DNA of 64,000 bases from Synechococcus sp. CBW1108 (GCF_015840335.1 NZ_CP060395.1:1711277-1775276); one strand, 5' to 3'; shown: positions 25,250 to 35,027, counted from the first letter of the stretch. Notes: generated by a model from the sequence alone, not told the origin. Numbers and translations are program-made.

Positions 25250-26387
25250 GGCAGAACGCATTGCCCTGGTCGGGCAGCTCCGGGGCGATTGCGGCCGGCG
25301 GCAGCACCAGGCTTAGCTCGCCACCAAGGTTGCGGGCCAGGTCCCTGGCCAGGGCCAGGCCCAGCCCCGTGCCTGCGCAGGTCTGACCCTGACGGCCCCG
25401 AAAACCCCGCTCGAAGATCGCCTCCCGTTCCGCCACGGCGATCGGTTCGCCGGCGTCCCACACCGTCAGCTGCCAGGGGCCCTGGGGGAGGGGCTGGCAG
25501 AGCGGTTTGCAGGGCGGTTGGCAGTGGAGCCCGATGGCTGTTCCTGGCGGGCTGTAGCGGAAAGCGTTCTCGAGCAGGTTGGCCAGGATTTCCGCCACGG
25601 CGCCGCTGTCTCCGCGCCAACTGGGCATGCAGGCCGGAGGGTGCCAGGGCCGTCCCTGTAGGGACGCGGTGGCGGCCGACCGCTGCAGCAGGGGCTCGAG
25701 CCACTCCCGCAACGGTTCGCCTTCGGGCCCGATCAGGGCGGGCGGCAGCAAAAGCAGGGGCTGGGCGGTCTCGCCCGAGACCGTCGGGGTGTCCGGGGAG
25801 CCCAGTCGGCTGAGGGCATCGATGTAGCGGTTGAGCTGGCGCTCCTCCGCCAGCAAGCCCTCGACCAGCGGCCGGTTCTGGCCGTCCTGGTCGAGGCGGC
25901 GCAGGAGGAGTTGGCCAAAGGTGCGAAGCGCAGCCAGGGGGTTGCGCAACTGGTGCAACAGGACGTTGAGCTCGGCCTCCTGCCGTCTGAGGGTCTGCTG
26001 CAGTTGCTGTTGTTCCAGATCCAGGCAGAGGGCTTCGGTCAGGCAGAGGGCAACTGCCTGCAGTCGCTGGCCGAGGCCTTCAGGCCAGGGCACCGAAAGG
26101 GTTTCCACCTGGATGGCTCCGAGCAGCACGTTCTGGTGGCGCAGCGGCAGCCAGCGGCGTTTTTCGGCCGGGGCCCGCAAGGTGCTGTTTGCTTCCACGG
26201 CCGGCAGGATGCGGCTGGTGATGGGCCATTGGCCAATGGGCACCAGGCTTGGCCCCCTGCTATTGCCAGGCTCGGCGCCAGTACCTGGCTCAGTCACGTA
26301 GACAACTACGGAGTGCACATCACTCCTGTCGGCAAATTGGGCCAACTGAAAGCTCAGCAGGGCTGAAAAGCGCTTTGAGACTTGCAT
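25218..26387 (-). CDS. Soluble sensor histidine kinase
   Basis: 389 residues from ATG 26387. The N-terminal ~130 residues look like a GAF-type sensory domain without membrane helices. Then comes an H-box with the phosphorylatable His in LLHQLRNPLAALRTF, an N-box EILANLLENAFRYSP, IFERGFRG and a G-box GTGLGLAL. It should autophosphorylate and pass phosphate to a response regulator, but no regulator gene is nearby. The signal sensed is unknown. There is a Cys/Pro-rich insert (HCQPPCKPLCQPLPQ) between the N- and G-boxes. Overlaps convergent cobS by 32 bases at the 3' end. Confidence 0.88.
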   Translation of the reverse strand: MQVSKRFSALLSFQLAQFADRSDVHSVVVYVTEPGTGAEPGNSRGPSLVPIGQWPITSRILPAVEANSTLRAPAEKRRWLPLRHQNVLLGAIQVETLSVPWPEGLGQRLQAVALCLTEALCLDLEQQQLQQTLRRQEAELNVLLHQLRNPLAALRTFGQLLLRRLDQDGQNRPLVEGLLAEERQLNRYIDALSRLGSPDTPTVSGETAQPLLLLPPALIGPEGEPLREWLEPLLQRSAATASLQGRPWHPPACMPSWRGDSGAVAEILANLLENAFRYSPPGTAIGLHCQPPCKPLCQPLPQGPWQLTVWDAGEPIAVAEREAIFERGFRGRQGQTCAGTGLGLALARDLARNLGGELSLVLPPAAIAPELPDQGNAFCLRLPASAPNH

Positions 26388-26399
26388 TTGGGGCCCCAA

Positions 26400-26818
26400 C
26401 CGCCGACTTGCTGCTCAGAAATGGCAGAAAGCGGTGAAAACAGTAAAAATAGTCTTAAGATCAAGAGGTCGACCAAGGCGACGCGGTCCGCATGCGGGCA
26501 GCGGCTCAACGTTGCGACGCCCTCACCCCCAGTTGCGGTTTCCAGCAATTGAGGCTACAGCAGAGGAAGATTCGACTTCTCGCCGATCCGTTCTCCCTGT
26601 TGTCCCCTTCCCGAATGGGCGGGTTGGGGAGTCATTGACCTCCGGGCCAGCTGATCCTTGTGGACAACTGAACGTTTGGGCGACGCCCCACTTCCGGCTA
26701 TCCGGTTTGAGGGGCTTGCTGAGTCACGGACCCTGCGCATGTCTTGCGTTCCCATGGTCCCTTCCCAACCCTCGGGTTTCTTTTTGTCCCCTCAATCCTC
26801 CCCAGCGGGAGCAGTTCA
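26400..26818. other. 419-base gap without a recognised gene
   Basis: Divergent promoter space between the histidine kinase (minus) and DUF3155 (plus), but long for this compact genome. Open frames here show no protein-like pattern. Two things stand out. GAGGTC at 26465-26470 can pair with GACCTC at 26637-26642, closing a ~178-base unit. A weak terminator-like element (AACC-CTCG-GGTT followed by TCTTTTT) lies at 26767-26785 on the plus strand. A small RNA is possible; neither point proves one. Confidence 0.5.
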
Positions 26819-27190
26819 ATGTCCAAGAAGCGCAAGCGGATCAGCCGTCGCCGGCTCGCAGGCCAGCGGGTGCTGGCGCACGTTCCCACTTTCAAGCTGG
26901 AGACTGGCTCCCACAAGCCGGTCACCGCGGCCCGTCGCTACATCGCTGAGGAGCTGCTGGAGCCGCCTGCGATCCTCAATGTGCGCCGCAATGAACACAC
27001 CACCGATCGCTTCTTCTGGGGCGAAAAGGGCCTGTTTAGTGCCCAGTACGCCGAGGAGAATCACTTCCTGTTCCCCTCCCTGCGCACCATTGTCGATCGC
27101 ATCGGCGAAGAGGTGTTGTTTGAAGGCATCGAAGCCCTCGCTGCCGATGACTGGGAGGAGATGGAGGAGTACGAATACGCCTTCGTCTGA
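26819..27190 (+). CDS. DUF3155 domain protein
   Basis: 123 residues starting MSKKRKRISRRRLAGQRVL, a very basic head, and ending in an acidic tail (DDWEEMEEYEYAFV). The middle has HVPTFKLETGSHKPVTAARRYIAEE, the DUF3155 core, known only from cyanobacteria. Function is unknown; the charge pattern suggests binding to nucleic acid or to a basic partner. The start ATG at 26819 was chosen because upstream extension runs into non-conserved leader. It stands alone, with the esterase gene convergent downstream (10-base gap). Confidence 0.85.
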   Translation: MSKKRKRISRRRLAGQRVLAHVPTFKLETGSHKPVTAARRYIAEELLEPPAILNVRRNEHTTDRFFWGEKGLFSAQYAEENHFLFPSLRTIVDRIGEEVLFEGIEALAADDWEEMEEYEYAFV

Positions 27191-27200
27191 GCCTGGCTAT

Positions 27201-27839
27201 TCAGCCAGACCACTGCTCCCCTAGGTAATCCCGCAGGGCTGGAAACAGGCTGCTGTCGATGGTGTGACCACCGGCAAAGCTGATCAGGTCGGCGTCTATG
27301 CCGCTCCTGCCGAGTTGCTCCTGCAGCATTTCACTGGCCCCATAGGGCACCACCGGATCCTGCTCTCCATGGGTTAGCAGGATTTTTTTCATGGCCTGAG
27401 CACCGGGTTGCCAGTTGGGATGGGGGTAGCCGCTGCAGCTGATCAGGCCGGCCAGGGGCAGGCCGTTACCTGTCGTGGCCACATCCAGGGCCATCGCGGC
27501 GCCCTGGGAAAAGCCCAGCAGCACTGTCTGCCCTAGGGGCACCTCGGTGGCCAGGTCTTCCAGCCGGGTGCGCAGGCTGGTCCGGGCCGCTGGTAGCTGG
27601 GGCCAGTTGGGCTCTTCCAGGTCATACCACTGGCGCCCTTGACCGCTGGGATGGCCCAGGGGTGCCCGCAACGCCACCACGCTCACTGCCGGACCGACCA
27701 GCAGGTCGGCCAGGTCGAGCAGGTCATCGGCATCGGCCCCCCAGCCGTGCAGCAGCACCAGCCGCTGCTCGCTGAGATCAGGGCCGCGTCGGATCACTCC
27801 GGCGTCGGGAGCGCCAGTTGCTTTGTTGTCAGGGGTCAC
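27201..27839 (-). CDS. Alpha/beta-hydrolase, phospholipase/carboxylesterase family
   Basis: 212 residues from GTG 27839. The nucleophile elbow is GFSQGAAM (Ser), the acid is the Asp in HGEQDPVVPYG, and the base is the His in GGHTIDSS, giving the full catalytic triad in order. LLHGWGADADDLLDLA is the oxyanion-side motif of this family (COG0400). Substrates are probably short acyl esters; acyl-protein thioesterase activity is known in relatives. Upstream frame extension would cover the purH start, so GTG 27839 was chosen. It is divergent from purH with a 54-base gap. Confidence 0.87.
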   Translation of the reverse strand: MTPDNKATGAPDAGVIRRGPDLSEQRLVLLHGWGADADDLLDLADLLVGPAVSVVALRAPLGHPSGQGRQWYDLEEPNWPQLPAARTSLRTRLEDLATEVPLGQTVLLGFSQGAAMALDVATTGNGLPLAGLISCSGYPHPNWQPGAQAMKKILLTHGEQDPVVPYGASEMLQEQLGRSGIDADLISFAGGHTIDSSLFPALRDYLGEQWSG

Positions 27840-27893
27840 GATTGGGTCGCTGCTGCTGCTTAGGTTGGCTCCCGAACCCGCTCTCCGGCAGCC

Positions 27894-29429
27894 ATGGCCC
27901 CCACGGCCCTTCTCAGCGTGTCCAACAAGGAGGGATTGGTGCCCCTGGCCCAGGGTTTGGTCGGGGCTGGCTACCAGCTGATTTCCAGCGGCGGCACGGC
28001 TGCGGCCCTGCAGGCAGCCGGGCTGCCGGTCACCAAGGTGGCAGATCACACCCAGGCCCCGGAGATCCTGGGCGGTCGGGTCAAGACCCTCCACCCCCGC
28101 ATTCACGGCGGCATCCTGGCCCGTCGCGCTGAAGCCAGCCATCAGGCGGATCTGGTGGCCCAGGGCATCGTTCCGATTGACGTGGTTGTGGTGAACCTCT
28201 ACCCCTTCCGCGAAACGGTTGCCGATCCGGCAGTGGGATTCGATACCGCCATTGAAAACATTGACATAGGTGGGCCGGCGATGCTGCGGGCGGCCGCCAA
28301 GAACCATGCTGACGTGGTGGTGCTGACCAGCCCCAACCAGTACGACGCTTTCCTTGAGGCCCTTGCCAGCTCAGCGCTGAGCCTGGAGCTAAGGCGCCGC
28401 CTGGCCTTGGAGGCCTTCCAGCACACCGCCAGCTACGACGCCGCGATCAGCGCCTGGCTGGCTGGCCGTCTGGGGGAGGAGTTGCCGCTGCGATTGGAGC
28501 TGCCAGCTCGCCAAAGCCTGCGCTACGGCGAAAATCCCCACCAGCAGGCCCGCTGGTACAGCGAGCCCAAGGCGGGCTGGGGGGCCGCCGAGCAACTCCA
28601 GGGCAAGGAGCTCAGTTACAACAATCTGATCGATCTAGATGCGGCCCTGGCCACCGTTCGGGAGTTTGGCTATGGCCCCGCTGCCGAGCCGGCGGCCGTG
28701 GTGGTCAAGCACACCAACCCCTGCGGGGTGGCCACCGGCAGCGACGCGGCGGCGGCCCTTACCCGGGCGCTGGATGCCGATCGCCTTTCGGCCTTCGGCG
28801 GCATCGTGGCCCTCAACAATCCGGTAGATCTGGCGGCGGCGGAGCTGCTCAGCAGCCTGTTTTTAGAGTGTGTGGTGGCACCTGGTTTTGATGGCCCGGC
28901 TCGGGACCGGCTGGCTGCCAGGGCCAATCTGCGCTTGTTGGAGCTGGCGCCCGAGGCAATTCCGCAAGCATCCCGCCGCCACTTGCGCTCCTTACTGGGT
29001 GGGGTGCTGGAGCAGGAGCTCGATGACCAACCGGTGCAGGAGAGTGGCTGGCAGGTGGTGAGCGAGCGCCAGCCCAGCCCCCAGGAACTGGTCGATCTGC
29101 GCTTTGCCTGGAAGCTGGTGCGCCACGTGCGCTCCAATGCAATCACCGTGGCCAAGGGTGGCCAGAGCCTTGGAATCGGCGCTGGGCAGATGAACCGGGT
29201 GGGCTCAGCTCGCCTGGCCCTGGAAGCCGCTGGTGACCGGGCCCAGGGCGCTGTGCTCGCCAGCGATGGTTTCTTCCCCTTTGATGACACGGTGCGGCTG
29301 GCGGCTGGCCAGGGAATTACGGCGCTGATTCAGCCCGGTGGCAGCATGAGGGATGGCGATTCGATCGCCGCCTGCAACGCCCTGGGCGTGGCGATGGTGA
29401 TGACGGGTCATCGTCATTTTCTCCACTGA
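27894..29429 (+). CDS. purH: Bifunctional AICAR transformylase / IMP cyclohydrolase
   Basis: 511 residues, full length. The N-terminal MGS-like IMP cyclohydrolase domain has [24 protein letters not shown] and [14 protein letters not shown]. The C-terminal AICARFT domain has [11 protein letters not shown], with the catalytic Lys-His, [10 protein letters not shown] and the late [10 protein letters not shown]. The enzyme performs the last two steps of IMP synthesis, using 10-formyltetrahydrofolate. DUF4079 follows 84 bases later in the same direction. Nothing unusual seen. Confidence 0.97.
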   Translation: MAPTALLSVSNKEGLVPLAQGLVGAGYQLISSGGTAAALQAAGLPVTKVADHTQAPEILGGRVKTLHPRIHGGILARRAEASHQADLVAQGIVPIDVVVVNLYPFRETVADPAVGFDTAIENIDIGGPAMLRAAAKNHADVVVLTSPNQYDAFLEALASSALSLELRRRLALEAFQHTASYDAAISAWLAGRLGEELPLRLELPARQSLRYGENPHQQARWYSEPKAGWGAAEQLQGKELSYNNLIDLDAALATVREFGYGPAAEPAAVVVKHTNPCGVATGSDAAAALTRALDADRLSAFGGIVALNNPVDLAAAELLSSLFLECVVAPGFDGPARDRLAARANLRLLELAPEAIPQASRRHLRSLLGGVLEQELDDQPVQESGWQVVSERQPSPQELVDLRFAWKLVRHVRSNAITVAKGGQSLGIGAGQMNRVGSARLALEAAGDRAQGAVLASDGFFPFDDTVRLAAGQGITALIQPGGSMRDGDSIAACNALGVAMVMTGHRHFLH

Positions 29430-29513
29430 TACCCCCTGGCGGGCGGCGTGAGTTGTAACTTCGCTCGATCGGTCTTTGCCGCTGCGGTTCCCGCCAGTTC
29501 TCCCTTCCCCACC

Positions 29514-29978
29514 ATGCCCGAAGCGCTCGCCTACAACCTCAATTTTTTTCATCCCCTGCTTATGGGAGGACTGCTGGCCCTCTCCGGCTACGGCATGTTT
29601 CTTGGCATCAAAGCGAAAAAAACCCGCACTGCGGACGCGGCGGACCGCAAGGAGCTGATCAAGGGGCAGTTCGCCAAGCGCCATTTTCAGATCGGCAGCC
29701 TGATCCTGGTGTTGATGGTGCTGGGCACCTTTGGCGGCATGGCAGTCACCTATCTCAATAACGGCAAATTGTTTGTCGGCCCCCACCTGTTGGTGGGCAT
29801 TGGCATGACCTGCCTGATTGCCCTGGCGGTGTCACTCGCGCCATTGATGCAGCAGGGCAACCTGATTGCCCGCAAGGCCCACGTGGGCCTGAACATGGCG
29901 ATGATGACCCTCTTTTTGTGGCAAGCCGTGAGTGGTTTGCAGATTCTGGCCAAGATCTGGGAGAAGCGGCCCGCCTGA
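29514..29978 (+). CDS. DUF4079 membrane protein
   Basis: 154 residues from ATG 29514. Four membrane helices (LLMGGLLALSGYGMFLG; IGSLILVLMVLGTFGGMAV; LLVGIGMTCLIALAVSL; AMMTLFLWQAVSGLQIL). Histidines at helix ends (FFHPLL, GPHLLVG, KAHVGLN) resemble those of b-type heme membrane proteins, and DUF4079 is related to that group. Conserved in cyanobacteria and some plastids; no proven function. The frame is open upstream to 29448 but that part lacks conservation-type composition. Convergent with DUF1997 gene across 15 bases. Confidence 0.85.
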   Translation: MPEALAYNLNFFHPLLMGGLLALSGYGMFLGIKAKKTRTADAADRKELIKGQFAKRHFQIGSLILVLMVLGTFGGMAVTYLNNGKLFVGPHLLVGIGMTCLIALAVSLAPLMQQGNLIARKAHVGLNMAMMTLFLWQAVSGLQILAKIWEKRPA

Positions 29979-29993
29979 GCCTGAGAGACCCCC

Positions 29994-30641
29994 TTAGAAC
30001 TGGGACTGGCGCCTAGGGGGACACTCGAGCCCCTGGCTCGAGTGGAAGTCTTCCTGCACCTTCCAGGTGAGCTTGCGGGACACCTGGCGCACGATTTGCC
30101 TGAGCAGGTGGTCGCCGCTCGACTGCACCAGGCCTTCGGGCAGCAGGGTGATCACCCCTGGCAGGCGGATCCAGACACTCAGGTCCAGTTGCCAGCGCAC
30201 CAGGGTGAGGGGGCCGGTCTCTTCGACCCGCAGAGAGGCGTTGAAGTCAACGTCGTAGAGACCCTCCAGATTGGGGTCACCGCCCAGGTTGGGCACCGTG
30301 AGGATGCGGTAGAGCCCCTGGTCTTGGGGGAGAAGCTGGAGACCGATCGTGGGCTCCACCTCGAAGCCGAAGTTGCCAAAGGTGCCGAGGGTCAGGGTGT
30401 AACCATGAGTGCCAATGGCCTCAACGGTCATCGGCGCGGCGCAGCGACGAAACCAGCTCCCATGGTCATCGAGGTAGTCGGAGACAAGTCTTGCGCTGCC
30501 GCGCATTTCCATCACATCGGCAAAGGCGCTGGCATAGCGGCGCACCTGGGGATCATCGCTGTAGCGCAGCTGCGAGCCACCGGATGCGGTGGGGTCCTGG
30601 TCCAGCGATGCGGTCGACAGCAGCAAAGACAACAGTGGCAA
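29994..30641 (-). CDS. DUF1997 family protein
   Basis: About 215 residues from a TTG; other TTG starts lie just inside, so the first few residues are uncertain. The core has MRGSARLVSDYLDDHGSWFRRCAAPM, then GTFGNFGFEVEPTIGLQLLP and LSVWIRLPGVITLLP, which are DUF1997 marks. The fold is a START/polyketide-cyclase-like lipid pocket by family assignment. Found across cyanobacteria and plastids; function unknown. Followed downstream on the other strand by DUF4079 and preceded by a 124-base gap to ispH. Confidence 0.82.
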   Translation of the reverse strand: MPLLSLLLSTASLDQDPTASGGSQLRYSDDPQVRRYASAFADVMEMRGSARLVSDYLDDHGSWFRRCAAPMTVEAIGTHGYTLTLGTFGNFGFEVEPTIGLQLLPQDQGLYRILTVPNLGGDPNLEGLYDVDFNASLRVEETGPLTLVRWQLDLSVWIRLPGVITLLPEGLVQSSGDHLLRQIVRQVSRKLTWKVQEDFHSSQGLECPPRRQSQF

Positions 30642-30765
30642 CTCCAGGTGGTGGGACTGGTGGGGCAGGGGCCTCTTTCTTTAATCAATGTAAAGGCGAT
30701 TCGGGGTCCCTCGCCCGAGGCTTTGACATCCAGACGGCAAAGGTGCGTATCTGGTGACGATCGGC

Positions 30766-31962
30766 TCAGGTCTGGCAGAGATCGATCAGCCGCTTGATCA
30801 CGTCTTCGACCACCCGGTCTGGGGTGGAGGCTCCAGAGGTGATCCCCACTCGGATCGGACCCTCCGGTAGGAAGGGCTCCTCCAGCTCCAGCGCGCCGCC
30901 GAGGGGCATGTGCTCAATGCGATTGCCCGGGCCGATGCGCTCGGGGGTGTCGATGTGGAAGGAGCGGATGCCGCGGCTGACGGCGATTTCCTGCAGGTGG
31001 GTGGTGTTGGAGGAGTTGTAGCCGCCGATCACCACCATCAGATCGAGGGGTTCATCCACCAGGGTGAAGATGGCGTCCTGGCGTTCCTGGGTGGCGTCGC
31101 AGATTGTGTTGAACGCCAGGAAGTGCTCATTCAGCTCGATGGGCCCGAAGCGCTGCAATAGCGTGCGCTCGAACATCCGGCCGATTTCCTCGGTTTCGCT
31201 TTTGAGCATGGTGGTCTGGTTGGCCACGCCAAGCCGGAGCAGATCTCGATCGGGATCGAAGCCCGGCGAACAGGCCTTGGCGAAGCGGGCCATGAAGGCC
31301 GTCCGGTCGCCATTGCCCAGGATGTAGTCGCACACCAGCTGGGCCTCGGCGAGGTCGAGCACCACCAGGTAGGTGCCGGCGAAGGAGCTGGTGGCCAGGG
31401 TCTCCTCGTGCTTCACCTTGCCGTGAATGATCGAGGTGAAGGAGTGCTTCTTGTGTTTCTCCACCGTGTTCCACACCTTGGAAACCCAGGGGCAGGTGGT
31501 GTCAACGATGTGGCAGCCCCGTTCGTTGAGCAGCTGCATCTCCTGCACGGTGGCGCCGAAGGCCGGCAGGATCACCACATCGCCGCCTGCCACCTCGGAG
31601 AAGTCCTTAACGCCCTGATCCACCTGGATGAATTTCACATCCATTTGGCGCAGGTGGTCGTTCACCGAGGGGTTGTGGATGATTTCGTTGGTGATCCAGA
31701 GCCGCTCGGTGGGGAAGTGGCGGCGCGTTTCGTAGGCCATGGCCACGGCGCGCTCAACGCCCCAGCAAAAGCCGAAGGCTTCGGCCAGGCGCACGGTGAG
31801 CCTGCCCTGCTGAAGGGTGTGGCCAGTCTCACGCAGCTTGGCAATCAGATCACTTTGGTAGGCCTGCTCGAGGTTGCCTGCCACCTCATCCCCCAGGCCA
31901 AAACCGCGGCGGTTGTATCGCTCCGAGTGGTGCAGCGAGCGCTTGAAGGCACGGGTATCCAC
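30766..31962 (-). CDS. ispH: 4-hydroxy-3-methylbut-2-enyl diphosphate reductase
   Basis: 398 residues from GTG 31962, chosen because picocyanobacterial IspH normally starts just before [12 protein letters not shown]; a TTG at 31986 adds 8 residues. Three conserved cysteines for the [4Fe-4S] cluster are visible in [20 protein letters not shown] and [19 protein letters not shown] closes the protein. IspH makes IPP and DMAPP in the last step of the MEP pathway, feeding carotenoid, chlorophyll and quinone tails; electrons come from ferredoxin. The long N-terminal extension relative to E. coli is normal for cyanobacteria. It is 26 bases from sfsA upstream. Confidence 0.96.
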   Translation of the reverse strand: MDTRAFKRSLHHSERYNRRGFGLGDEVAGNLEQAYQSDLIAKLRETGHTLQQGRLTVRLAEAFGFCWGVERAVAMAYETRRHFPTERLWITNEIIHNPSVNDHLRQMDVKFIQVDQGVKDFSEVAGGDVVILPAFGATVQEMQLLNERGCHIVDTTCPWVSKVWNTVEKHKKHSFTSIIHGKVKHEETLATSSFAGTYLVVLDLAEAQLVCDYILGNGDRTAFMARFAKACSPGFDPDRDLLRLGVANQTTMLKSETEEIGRMFERTLLQRFGPIELNEHFLAFNTICDATQERQDAIFTLVDEPLDLMVVIGGYNSSNTTHLQEIAVSRGIRSFHIDTPERIGPGNRIEHMPLGGALELEEPFLPEGPIRVGITSGASTPDRVVEDVIKRLIDLCQT

Positions 31963-31988
31963 AACAGTCGCCGCTTGGGGTGTCAACT

Positions 31989-32753
31989 CTATGGGCCTTC
32001 GGCGGGCCCCCGTTGCTCCACCCTGGCCAGTCCCTGCCAGCTCACCTCGGTGGCCGAGAAGCTGTAGCGGCAGGCAAGCACCTCCACGCCTGCCGCCAGA
32101 GCCTGGCGGAACAGCTCGCCATAGCGCGGGTCGGCCGCATCGCCCGGTGCGAAGCGGCTCACATCAGAGCGGCTCAGGCAGGGCACCAATACGGCGCGGG
32201 CTTCCGGCAACAGGGTCATCAGTTCCACCAGGTGTTTCTGGCCCCGCTCGGTCACCGTGTCAGGAAAGAGGGCCAGCTCGCCGGCGGTCCAGGTGGTGTT
32301 CTTGACCTCGAGGTAAATCGGTCTGGGATCGGCGGCCCCTGCCGCCGGGGTCAGCAGCAGGTCGATGCGGCTGCGCCGGTCCAGGCCGTAGGGCACCTCG
32401 GCCCGGATGGCGCCGATGGGGCCGAGCCAGGGTTCCAGGCAGCCAGCCTCAATCGTGGCCCTCACCAGGTGGTTGGGCAGGGCCGTGTTGATGCCCACCC
32501 AGATGGGGGCTCCCTCGGCGCCCTGCACTTCGGCCTGCTCCCAGGTCCAGGCCAGCTTGCGGCTGGGGGAGGGGGCATGGCGCAGTCGCACCCGCCCGCC
32601 GGGGTGCAGCACGCCGGTCATCGGTCCGGTGTTGGGACAGTGGGCTGTCACCAGCGCGCCGTCATCCAATTCCACATCGGCCAGGAAGCGCTTGTAGCGC
32701 CGCACCAGGGTGCCTTCCACCAGCGGACCAAGGCTGAGCACGGGGGTGGCCAT
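31989..32753 (-). CDS. sfsA: SfsA family DNA/RNA nuclease-like protein
   Basis: 254 residues from ATG 32753; an ATG at 32792 is in frame. [45 protein letters not shown] and [13 protein letters not shown] are SfsA hallmarks, with the acidic and lysine residues of a PD-(D/E)XK-like site (EVKNTTW). E. coli SfsA was first named for sugar fermentation stimulation; a nuclease-like fold is established for the family but its cellular role is not. Divergent from murJ by 76 bases. Confidence 0.9.
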   Translation of the reverse strand: MATPVLSLGPLVEGTLVRRYKRFLADVELDDGALVTAHCPNTGPMTGVLHPGGRVRLRHAPSPSRKLAWTWEQAEVQGAEGAPIWVGINTALPNHLVRATIEAGCLEPWLGPIGAIRAEVPYGLDRRSRIDLLLTPAAGAADPRPIYLEVKNTTWTAGELALFPDTVTERGQKHLVELMTLLPEARAVLVPCLSRSDVSRFAPGDAADPRYGELFRQALAAGVEVLACRYSFSATEVSWQGLARVEQRGPAEGP

Positions 32754-32829
32754 GGCGGGCGCGGCTGGGTTGGGTGGGAGTGAGCCAGCCATACTGCCGC
32801 TCAACTCCCAGGGCTCCTGGCCCCACCGG

Positions 32830-34455
32830 ATGGCACAGTCCCTCAGGCGCATTGCCCTGGTCGTGGCGGTTGCCACGGCCCTCAGCAAGGTGGCCGGGCT
32901 GGTGCGCCAGCAGGTCATTGCCGCCGCCTTCGGTGTGGGTGCGGCCTACGACGCCTACAACTACGCCTATGTGCTGCCGGGCTTTCTGCTGATCCTGCTG
33001 GGGGGCATCAACGGCCCTTTCCACAGCGCCATGGTGAGTGTTCTGGCCCGGCGGCCCCGCGCCGAGGGCGCCCACGTGCTGGCGGCGATGAACACCCTGG
33101 TGGGGGCGGGCCTGATCGGGGTCACGGTGCTGCTGCTGGTGTTCGCAGATCCCCTGATCAGCCTGGTGGGGCCTGGCCTCGATGCCACCCGCCACGACAT
33201 CGCCGTGCTGCAGCTGCGCTGGATGGCGCCGATGGCCCTGTTCGCCGGCCTGATCGGCCTGGGCTTTGGTGCCCTCAATGCCGCCGATGAGTTTTGGTTG
33301 CCTTCGGTGAGCCCGTTGCTCTCGAGCGTGGCCGTGATCGCCGGTATCGCCGTGCTCTGGTGGCAGCTCGGCCCAGCGATCACCCTGCCCACCACGGCGG
33401 TGCTCGGTGGGGTGGTGCTGGCCGGCTCCACCACCCTCGGCGCGGTGTTGCAGTGGCTGATCCAGCTGCCGGCCCTGGCCCGTCAGGGGCTGAATCGCTT
33501 CCAGCTGGTATGGGATTGGCAGGACCCGGGCGTGCGCGAGGTGCTCCAGGTGATGGGGCCCGCCACCCTCTCCTCGGGGATGCTGCAGATCAATGTGTTT
33601 GTCTCCCTCTTCTTCGCTTCGGGCATTCCGGCGGCGGCGGCGGGACTGGGCTACGCCAACCTGCTGGTGCAGACGCCCCTGGGGCTGCTCTCCAATGCCC
33701 TACTGGTGCCGCTCTTGCCGGTCTACGCCCGGCTCACTGCTCCGCAAGATCGGCCTGAGCTGATTGGCCGCATTCGTCAGGGGCTGATGCTCTCCAACGC
33801 CAGCATGTTGCCGCTCGGGGCCCTGATGGTGGGCCTAGCCCTGCCGATTGTGGCGCTGATCTACGAGCGGGGGGCCTTCGATGCCGGCGCAGCTGCGCTG
33901 GTCGGCACCCTGTTGATGGCCTACGGCATCGGCATGCCGGCCTACCTGGCTCGTGACGTGCTGGTGCGCGTCTTCTATGCCCTGGGTGACGGGGTCACCC
34001 CCTTTCGTTGGTCGCTGGCTGGGATCGGTCTGAATGCGATTTTCTGTTGGGCCTTTGTCGGTGGGCCCGTGCCCACGGGGGTGCAGCTGCTGCCGAACCT
34101 CTACTGCGGAGCTGCTGGCCTGGTGCTGGCCACGGTGGCGGTCAACCTGATCACCTGTGTGGGCTTGCTGCTGGCCCTGCAGGGCCGGCTGGGGGGCCTG
34201 CCGCTGCGCCTCTGGCTGCGGGACACCCTGCTGCTGTTTGGAGCTGCCGTGCTGGCCGGCTTGGCGGCCTGGGGAATCGCCTTGGGCGTGGCGTGGCCCA
34301 CGGGGCTTTGGGGGCGCTTGCTGGAGTGCGGCTTTGCCGGTGGCGTGGGGGTGCTGGTGTACGGCCTGGTGGCCAGCCTGGCTGGGGTTCCGGAAGTGAC
34401 CGCAGGCATCGCCCAGCTGCGGGGGCGGTTGCCCCGCTTCAGCGCCAGGCGCTAA
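32830..34455 (+). CDS. murJ: Lipid II flippase MurJ
   Basis: 541 residues from ATG 32830 with about 14 membrane helices. ALSKVAGLVRQQVIAAAFG at the N-terminus contains the arginine shown to matter in E. coli MurJ; ARDVLVRVFYALGDGVTPF is a second family mark. MurJ moves lipid II across the inner membrane for peptidoglycan synthesis. The frame is open to 32710 but the extra part overlaps the sfsA promoter region. The 3' end overlaps the convergent hypothetical gene by 4 bases. Confidence 0.93.
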   Translation: MAQSLRRIALVVAVATALSKVAGLVRQQVIAAAFGVGAAYDAYNYAYVLPGFLLILLGGINGPFHSAMVSVLARRPRAEGAHVLAAMNTLVGAGLIGVTVLLLVFADPLISLVGPGLDATRHDIAVLQLRWMAPMALFAGLIGLGFGALNAADEFWLPSVSPLLSSVAVIAGIAVLWWQLGPAITLPTTAVLGGVVLAGSTTLGAVLQWLIQLPALARQGLNRFQLVWDWQDPGVREVLQVMGPATLSSGMLQINVFVSLFFASGIPAAAAGLGYANLLVQTPLGLLSNALLVPLLPVYARLTAPQDRPELIGRIRQGLMLSNASMLPLGALMVGLALPIVALIYERGAFDAGAAALVGTLLMAYGIGMPAYLARDVLVRVFYALGDGVTPFRWSLAGIGLNAIFCWAFVGGPVPTGVQLLPNLYCGAAGLVLATVAVNLITCVGLLLALQGRLGGLPLRLWLRDTLLLFGAAVLAGLAAWGIALGVAWPTGLWGRLLECGFAGGVGVLVYGLVASLAGVPEVTAGIAQLRGRLPRFSARR

Positions 34456-34712
34456 TCGCTCAGATTCACATCGCGCACATCCCTCACCTGCACGGGGATC
34501 TCCAGGTGTGAGCGACCCACCATCTGGGGGCCGTCCACCGAGAAGATCCGGGCCTCGATCCCAAATTCCTTGAAGGCGGTTTCCAGCTCCTGGATCAGGG
34601 CCTTTTCCACCTGGGCCTCCGCATCCACCACCTTGCCGATCAGGCGTCCGCCAAGGCGACCCATGCGTTTGCGCACCACGTCGCGGGCGTTGGTGACCTC
34701 AATGACCAGCAC
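34452..34712 (-). CDS. Conserved small protein, function unknown
   Basis: 86 residues from GTG 34712. Pattern: MLVIEVTNARDVVRKRMGRL, then a helix (DAEAQVEKALIQELETAFKEFGI), then a strand-rich end (ARIFSVDGPQMVGRSHLEIPVQV). It looks like a compact alpha/beta domain with no signal or membrane helix. I recall similar proteins only in cyanobacteria, without an assigned role. Gap of 24 bases to the DUF3181 gene upstream and same strand, so the three small genes from 35290 down to here may be one transcript. Confidence 0.65.
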   Translation of the reverse strand: MLVIEVTNARDVVRKRMGRLGGRLIGKVVDAEAQVEKALIQELETAFKEFGIEARIFSVDGPQMVGRSHLEIPVQVRDVRDVNLSD

Positions 34713-34736
34713 AGCCCGCAGCCAGGTGGCGCAACC

Positions 34737-35027
34737 TTATCGGCAAAAGGGTTCCAGCACCTCTTCGAGATCGCGCAACTGACCGGCTGGCATGAGTCGG
34801 GCAAGGGGCATGCGGGTGGCGCCACCACCGATGGGCACCTGAACGGCCTCAAGCGCCTGACGGGCACACACCTGGGCTCCCTGGTCAATCCGGCCGGCGC
34901 ATTCGATGGCCAGGGTCTGGGCCAGGCCGGCATCTCCCAGGTAGAGGTGCCAGCCGGCCACCTGCACGTAGAGGCGATCGGCCAGGGCCAGTTCGAGCTC
35001 CTTGAGGTCTGAGGCGGTGAGGGTCAT
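34737..35027 (-). CDS. DUF3181 family protein
   Basis: 96 residues, mostly helical (SDLKELELALADRLYVQVAGWHLYLGDAGLAQTLAIEC), matching the DUF3181 family found in cyanobacteria. No catalytic motif, signal peptide or membrane helix is visible. Function unknown. The ATG at 35027 overlaps the stop of the upstream membrane-protein gene (ATGA), which indicates translation coupling between the two. Confidence 0.8.
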   Translation of the reverse strand: MTLTASDLKELELALADRLYVQVAGWHLYLGDAGLAQTLAIECAGRIDQGAQVCARQALEAVQVPIGGGATRMPLARLMPAGQLRDLEEVLEPFCR

